Positions 60,076 through 64,000 of a DNA stretch of 64,000 nucleotides are shown here, piece by piece. A program made the translations under genes and the position numbers. The stretch's first letter is position 1, and each line of letters starts with the position of its first letter. Under the pieces are notes generated by a model that ran no database searches, was not told where the DNA came from, and saw nothing but the letters and a program-made list of their open reading frames with translations. Source of the stretch: Salinicola halophilus. GTDB lineage: Bacteria > Pseudomonadota > Gammaproteobacteria > Pseudomonadales > Halomonadaceae. The stretch is from positions 1,195,314 through 1,259,313 of the forward strand of contig NZ_PZJV01000001.1 in NCBI RefSeq assembly GCF_003206155.1, written 5' to 3'.

Positions 60076-61557
60076 TCAGCCTCGTCCTGTCAGCTCGAGC
60101 CATGCCGTGGCGAGCCAGGCGCCGGCCGTGTCGATCGCCTCCTCGCTCGCCGCGGCGTAGCCGAGCACCAGCCCCGGTCGACCCGGGGTTTCGAGGTAGA
60201 AACGCGACAGCGGCGAGAGCTGAATGCCCGCCTTTCGCCCGCGAGCGACCAGCGCTTCTTCCAGCTCGAGCGAGTCGACCCCCGCCACCAGATGCATGCC
60301 CGCCTGCCCATCGGAAAGCGAGAGTCCTTTCTCTACCGCCGGCGCCAACGCCGCTCGTAATCGGGCCTGACGACCGCGATAGCGCTCGCGCATGCGTGCG
60401 ACGTGGCGTCCGAAGTGGCCCTCGGCCATGAAGTCAGCGAGCGCCGCCTGGATCACGTACTGCCCCTCGCGATGCAGCCGCGCATTGGCGCGCCGGAAGG
60501 GTTCGACCAGTGCCGGCGGCAGCACCAGATAGCCCAGCCGCATGCCCGGATAGAGCACCTTGCTGAAAGTGCCGACATAGATCACCCGCGCATCCTCGCG
60601 CAGCCCCTGCATCGCCGCGATGGGCGCGCTGGCGTAGCGAAACTCGCTGTCGTAGTCGTCCTCGATGATCCAGGCGTCGTGGCGCTTTGCCCGTTCGAGC
60701 AGTGCCGCACGCCGGGGCAGTGAGAGCGTGACGCCACTGGGATACTGGTGCGACGGGGTGACGTAGATCAGCCTGGGCTCGGGCGCGTTCGCGGGCAGCG
60801 ACGCCACGTTCATGCCCGCCTCGTCCACCGGCACCGGCGTCATCGCGAGTCCCGCCGAGTGAAAGCACGCCTGTGCCCCGCCGTAGCCGGGCTCCTCCAT
60901 CCAGACGCTGTCGCCGGGGTCCGCCAGCAGTCGCGCGATCAGCTCGAAGCCCTGCTGCGCCCCCTGGGTGATCAGGATGCGTCCCGCCTCGCACCGCACC
61001 GAACGCGACAGCCGCAGATAGTCGCAGAGCGCCTCTCGCAGCGCCGGCAGACCGCCCTCGGTCGGGTAGTCGAACCAGGCCGCGGGGGCGCGCTGCTGGT
61101 GGCGACGCAGCAGCCGCTGCCAGCGCTCTCTCGGCAGGCAATCGAGCGCCGGCACGCCGGGAGCGAAAGCGGCGTGTCGCTCGCCGAGCGTGGCGCTGAA
61201 GTCGAGGATGCGCGCGCCGCGCTGCGAGAGCCGCGCCGAAGGCGTCTCGCTCGAATCCGGAACGTCGCGCGTCGGCTGCCAGTCCGCGACGAACACGCCC
61301 GCCCCCGATCGGGCGAGCAGGAATCCCTCCGCGATCAACCGGTCGATGGCCGTCAGCACGGTATTGCGGCCGAGCCCCAGGGCAGCGGCGAGCCGTCGCG
61401 ACGACGGCAGCGCGCAGCCCGGCGCCAGCCGCCCCTGCTGGATCAGCTCGCGAAGCGCGACGTAGAGCCGCTGCGACAGCGTCTCGTGGGAAGGCTCGGC
61501 AAACCGCATGCCCAGCGCCTCGATGATCCAGAGTCGGGTGTCGTTGGCCTGTCTCAC
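60076..61557 (-). CDS. MocR/PdxR-type GntR-aminotransferase regulator
   Basis: A 493-residue fusion of a GntR winged helix (about 25-95, LSQRLYVALRELIQQGRLAPGCALPSSRRLAAALGLGRNTV) and a fold-type I aminotransferase domain. PLP-site features are ILITQGAQQGFELIARLLADPGD, the DDYDSEF Asp and the Lys in YVGTFSKVLYPGMRLGYLV. MocR proteins use PLP or a PLP-aldimine as effector; some control pyridoxal synthesis (PdxR), others amino-acid or GNAT genes. The start is a GTG at 61557 with GGAGG 5 nt upstream. It is divergent from a GNAT gene at 61693, its probable target. Confidence 0.88.
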   Translation of the reverse strand: MRQANDTRLWIIEALGMRFAEPSHETLSQRLYVALRELIQQGRLAPGCALPSSRRLAAALGLGRNTVLTAIDRLIAEGFLLARSGAGVFVADWQPTRDVPDSSETPSARLSQRGARILDFSATLGERHAAFAPGVPALDCLPRERWQRLLRRHQQRAPAAWFDYPTEGGLPALREALCDYLRLSRSVRCEAGRILITQGAQQGFELIARLLADPGDSVWMEEPGYGGAQACFHSAGLAMTPVPVDEAGMNVASLPANAPEPRLIYVTPSHQYPSGVTLSLPRRAALLERAKRHDAWIIEDDYDSEFRYASAPIAAMQGLREDARVIYVGTFSKVLYPGMRLGYLVLPPALVEPFRRANARLHREGQYVIQAALADFMAEGHFGRHVARMRERYRGRQARLRAALAPAVEKGLSLSDGQAGMHLVAGVDSLELEEALVARGRKAGIQLSPLSRFYLETPGRPGLVLGYAAASEEAIDTAGAWLATAWLELTGRG

Positions 61558-61692
61558 CGGTTCCTCCCATTCGGCTGCAATTGGCTCTTACCACAGAACC
61601 ACTATCGCGGCACTCTCGACGCAATGCCAGCGCTGCCACTCGACGAGCGCTCGCATGGCCGACCGTTCACCGCCCCACCGATGGAGTGCCCC

Positions 61693-62154
61693 ATGATCGC
61701 GACCCGCCCTGCCGCTCGAGACGATCTCGACAGCCTCGTCCCGCTGGTCGACGCCTATCGCCGTTTCTACGACCAAGCCACGAATTTCGACGGCACGCGG
61801 GACTTCATGCGCTCGCGCCTGGCCAATGGCGACGCCGAGATCCTGCTGGCCTCCGATAACGCCGCCGGAGACGCGCGTGCCGTAGGCTTCGCGCAACTCT
61901 TCCCGCTACCTTCCACCGCCGATCTCGCCCCGCGCTGGATCCTCAACGACCTCTTTGTGAAGCCCGAGGCCCGCCGGCGCGGCGTGGGTACGACACTGCT
62001 GGAGGCCGCCCACGAGCACGCCGCGAGCCGCGGCGTGCCCAAACTGATGCTGCGCACCCAGGTCGGCAACGTCGCCGCCAAATCGCGCTACGAGGCGCTC
62101 GGCTGGCAGCGCGACGACGCGTTCGATACCTATGTGCTGACCGTGCGGCCGTAG
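61693..62154 (+). CDS. GNAT-family N-acetyltransferase next to MocR regulator
   Basis: A 153-residue GNAT protein. RWILNDLFVKPEARRRGVGTTLLEAAHEHAASRG contains the acetyl-CoA motif R-R-G-V-G-T. LMLRTQVGNVAAKSRYEALGWQRDDAFDTYVL is the C-terminal half. The start YRRFYDQATNF suggests a small-molecule acetyltransferase. The ATG at 61693 has GGAG 6 nt upstream; an ATG at 61681 is in frame. It is divergent from the MocR/PdxR-type regulator (136-nt gap), which probably regulates it. Confidence 0.88.
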   Translation: MIATRPAARDDLDSLVPLVDAYRRFYDQATNFDGTRDFMRSRLANGDAEILLASDNAAGDARAVGFAQLFPLPSTADLAPRWILNDLFVKPEARRRGVGTTLLEAAHEHAASRGVPKLMLRTQVGNVAAKSRYEALGWQRDDAFDTYVLTVRP

Positions 62155-62242
62155 ATTCGATCTCGGCTCGCTCGCCCCCTATCGATTCGAATCGCTTCTT
62201 CCCGCTACCACTCGGGTTCTCATTTCCACCCTGGAGCTTGCC

Positions 62243-62704
62243 ATGACCCCTGCCTCCCGCGTTCTCGATACCCCGCCCGCCTACCCTGACGTCATGCCCG
62301 CGGCCATGGCGAAAAAGCTCGCGCTGCACACCGACGCCTGGGATCTGGCGGTGGATCTCGCCGCCGAAGTCGAGACACTGGTCGTCATCGACACCCGTTC
62401 GCCGTCGCACTACGCCGCCGGCCATATTCCCGGGGCGATCAGCCTGCCCCACGTCGACATGACGGCCGAGCGGCTGGCCAAGCTCGCGACCGATCGCGTC
62501 TATGTCTGCTACTGCGACGGCATCGGCTGCAACGGCTCGACCCGCGGCGCGTTCAAGCTCGCGAGCGCCGGGTTTCGAGTCAAGGAACTGCTGGGCGGTC
62601 TGGACTTCTGGCGGCGCGACGGCCACCCGGTCGCGACCGGAATCGACCCTGGCTCGCTGCGGCCGGACGAGATCGCGAACTGCGGTTGTGGAGCGACAAC
62701 ATGA
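62243..62704 (+). CDS. Rhodanese-like domain protein
   Basis: A 153-residue single-domain rhodanese. VVIDTRSPSHYAAGHIPGAISLPHVDM is the first half, and VYVCYCDGIGCNGSTRGAFKLASAGFRVKELLGGLDFW the second with Cys residues at the active loop (CDGIGCNGSTRGA). It would transfer sulfur as persulfide or act as a related protein. The C-terminus (ANCGCGATT) adds two Cys. The ATG is at 62243. The stop overlaps the next GNAT start by 4 nt (ATGA), so they are co-translated. Confidence 0.9.
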   Translation: MTPASRVLDTPPAYPDVMPAAMAKKLALHTDAWDLAVDLAAEVETLVVIDTRSPSHYAAGHIPGAISLPHVDMTAERLAKLATDRVYVCYCDGIGCNGSTRGAFKLASAGFRVKELLGGLDFWRRDGHPVATGIDPGSLRPDEIANCGCGATT

Positions 62705-63447
62705 GCGAGACGACGAACCGCTACGGCCAGCCGGTGGGAACCGCCATCATCGGCTGGCAAGCGCCACCGGCGCCGGCCGCGGTCAGGCTGAGCGGACGCT
62801 TCGGCGCCCTCGAACCGCTCGACGCCGTGCGCCACGGCCCCGCCCTCTGGCGGGCCTGGCAGCAGAGCGATCCGGCGATCGCGGCAGACGATGACGCCGG
62901 CGCTCGCTGGACCTATCTCGGCGGTCGCCCCTTCGACGACGAGGCGGGCTGTCTCGCCTGGCTCGCGTCGATGAGCGCCGAAAGCGACCCGCTCGCCTTT
63001 GCCATCGTCGACGCCGATGGCCACGCGCTCGGCATGGCGGCCTATCTGCGAATCGATACGACCAATGCCAGCCTGGAGATCGGGCATCTCAACTTCTCCC
63101 CCGAACTTGCGCGCACGGCGCTGGCCAGCGAGTCCCTGATGCAACTGATCGCCCACGCCTTCGCGCTCGGCTATCGCCGGGTGGAGTGGAAGTGCGATGC
63201 GCTGAACGCCGCCTCACGACGCGCCGCCGAGCGGCTGGGCTTTCGCTTCGAAGGCGTGTTTCGCCAACACCGCGTAGTGAACGGGCGCAATCGCGACACG
63301 GCCTGGTTCTCCATCGTCGATGCCGAGTGGCCCGAGCTCCGGGCGATTCAACGGGCCTGGCTCGCCCCGGAGAACGTCGATGACTACGGCCATCAGCGGC
63401 AATCGCTGTCGACGATCGCCGCCAGCTTTCACGAGTCAGGGGGCTGA
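62701..63447 (+). CDS. GNAT-family (RimJ/RimL-like) acetyltransferase
   Basis: A 248-residue protein of the GNAT superfamily, RimJ/RimL-like. LEIGHLNFSPELARTALASESLMQLIAHAFALGYRRVEWKCDALNAASRRAAERLGFRFEGVFRQHRVVNGRNRDTAWFSI is typical: a polar central helix and the RLGFRFEG strand. The substrate is unknown. The ATG at 62701 overlaps the rhodanese stop. The next gene begins 3 nt after its stop, so rhodanese, GNAT and PaiB-like genes form one unit. Confidence 0.88.
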   Translation: MSETTNRYGQPVGTAIIGWQAPPAPAAVRLSGRFGALEPLDAVRHGPALWRAWQQSDPAIAADDDAGARWTYLGGRPFDDEAGCLAWLASMSAESDPLAFAIVDADGHALGMAAYLRIDTTNASLEIGHLNFSPELARTALASESLMQLIAHAFALGYRRVEWKCDALNAASRRAAERLGFRFEGVFRQHRVVNGRNRDTAWFSIVDAEWPELRAIQRAWLAPENVDDYGHQRQSLSTIAASFHESGG

Positions 63448-63450
63448 GCC

Positions 63451-64000
63451 ATGCATCAACCCCGCCAGTTCCGAATCGGCGATCCCAGTGCTCTCGCCCA
63501 GGCCATCGACGACGCCCCCTTCGCCACGCTGATCACCTCGGGTAGGGATGGCGGCATCGACGCCGATCATCTGCCGCTGCTGCGCGACGCCAGTGCAATG
63601 GCCGCCGCCGGCGAGCGCCTTCTGGGCCACGTCGCTCTCGCCAACCCGCTGGCCGAGCGGCTGAATGAGGCGGGAGCCATCGAGGCGATGGCGATATTCC
63701 ACGGCCCGCAGGCGTATATCACCCCCACCTGGTATCCGGCCAAACGCGAACACGGGCGCGTCGTCCCCACCTGGAACTATCAGGTGGTGCACGTTCACGG
63801 CGTCGTGAAGCGTATCGACGATGCCGACTGGCTCGACGCCCATGTCAAAAGCCTGACCGAGCGCTTCGAGCGCGCGCAGCCGTCACCCTGGTCGGTCACC
63901 GACGCCCCGAGCGACTTCGTCGCCAAGCTGTGTGGCGCCATCGTCGGCGTCGAACTCGTCATCACGCGGATCGAGGGCAAGCGCAAGGCGAGCCAGCACA
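63451..64000 (+). CDS. FMN-binding PaiB-family protein, 5' part
   Basis: The window contains the first 183 codons; the gene runs off the right edge. The sequence MHQPRQFRIGDPSALAQAIDDAPFATLIT, GHVALANPLAER, IFHGPQAYITPTWYPAKREHGRVVPTWNYQVVHVHG is the flavin-reductase-like fold of PaiB. PaiB has been described as a negative regulator of sporulation and protease genes in Bacillus, but homologues elsewhere are probably FMN-binding proteins of unknown role. The ATG at 63451 lies 3 nt after the GNAT gene. Confidence 0.9.
   Translation, partial: MHQPRQFRIGDPSALAQAIDDAPFATLITSGRDGGIDADHLPLLRDASAMAAAGERLLGHVALANPLAERLNEAGAIEAMAIFHGPQAYITPTWYPAKREHGRVVPTWNYQVVHVHGVVKRIDDADWLDAHVKSLTERFERAQPSPWSVTDAPSDFVAKLCGAIVGVELVITRIEGKRKASQH

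Noticed and set aside
1-64000. CRISPR arrays, tRNA/rRNA genes, insertion sequences, prophage
   Set aside because: No spaced direct repeats of CRISPR type, no clover-leaf sequence, no transposase or integrase motifs were found by reading; only short local tandem repeats.

Overview
The window is ordinary chromosomal DNA of a high-GC gammaproteobacterium. The family is probably Halomonadaceae (Halomonas/Salinicola-like), inferred from the holC-valS order, a MetR/RstAB/LpxT-type gene content, a BCCT-type osmoprotectant carrier and an MscS channel. No database search was possible. I saw no tRNA, rRNA, CRISPR array, insertion sequence, integrase or prophage gene. About 67 protein genes are tightly packed on both strands, and the two end genes are cut by the window edge.

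Layout. 1-4.1 kb: end of holC, a lower-GC alpha/beta hydrolase that looks inserted, then valS. 4.4-5.8 kb: two adjacent lipid A phosphotransferase-like (LpxT) paralogues. 5.9-12 kb: a diguanylate cyclase, two DoxX proteins, a gloA-tspO-uracil glycosylase operon, a DUF457 membrane protein and azoR. 12-16.7 kb: an unusual lipoprotein, metR with a MetR-type box at its start, and the rstAB two-component pair. 17-23.6 kb: Nudix, lipoprotein, a PEBP/DUF3253/retropepsin operon, agmatine deiminase, a FMN hydroxy-acid oxidase and an extensin-like protein. 23.9-26 kb: an EAL protein and a PAS-GGDEF protein with opposite c-di-GMP activities. 26.1-31.4 kb: a complete malonate system (madL-madM carrier, malonyl-CoA synthetase, malonyl-CoA decarboxylase, divergent GntR regulator with a TGTATACA operator). 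31.8-35.9 kb: BCCT carrier, luciferase-like oxidoreductase, transaldolase.

36.1-45.1 kb is a polyol locus. It has a binding-protein ABC importer, a mannitol/arabitol dehydrogenase and a xylulokinase, with a divergent LacI repressor and transaldolase next door. A strong promoter on the minus strand carries a LacI-type inverted repeat between -35 and -10, followed by a leader of nearly 290 nt. 45.1-48.3 kb is a PhoPQ-like two-component pair with two divergent PepSY proteins.

50.3-56.1 kb is the most intriguing region. A HutC/GntR-type repressor diverges from a five-gene operon: binding protein, cytoplasmic alkaline-phosphatase-superfamily hydrolase, two permeases and an ATPase. Two dre/PhnF-like operators sit in the shared promoter region. 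I read this as an importer for a phosphonate or phosphoester coupled to intracellular hydrolysis; the substrate is unknown. 56.3-64 kb holds a voltage-sensor-like K+ channel, DUF3581, YchJ, an MscS channel, a MocR/PdxR regulator and a short GNAT/rhodanese/GNAT/PaiB cluster.

A recurring small-scale feature is short imperfect tandem repeats (8, 15, 16 and 18 bp units) at or just upstream of gene starts.
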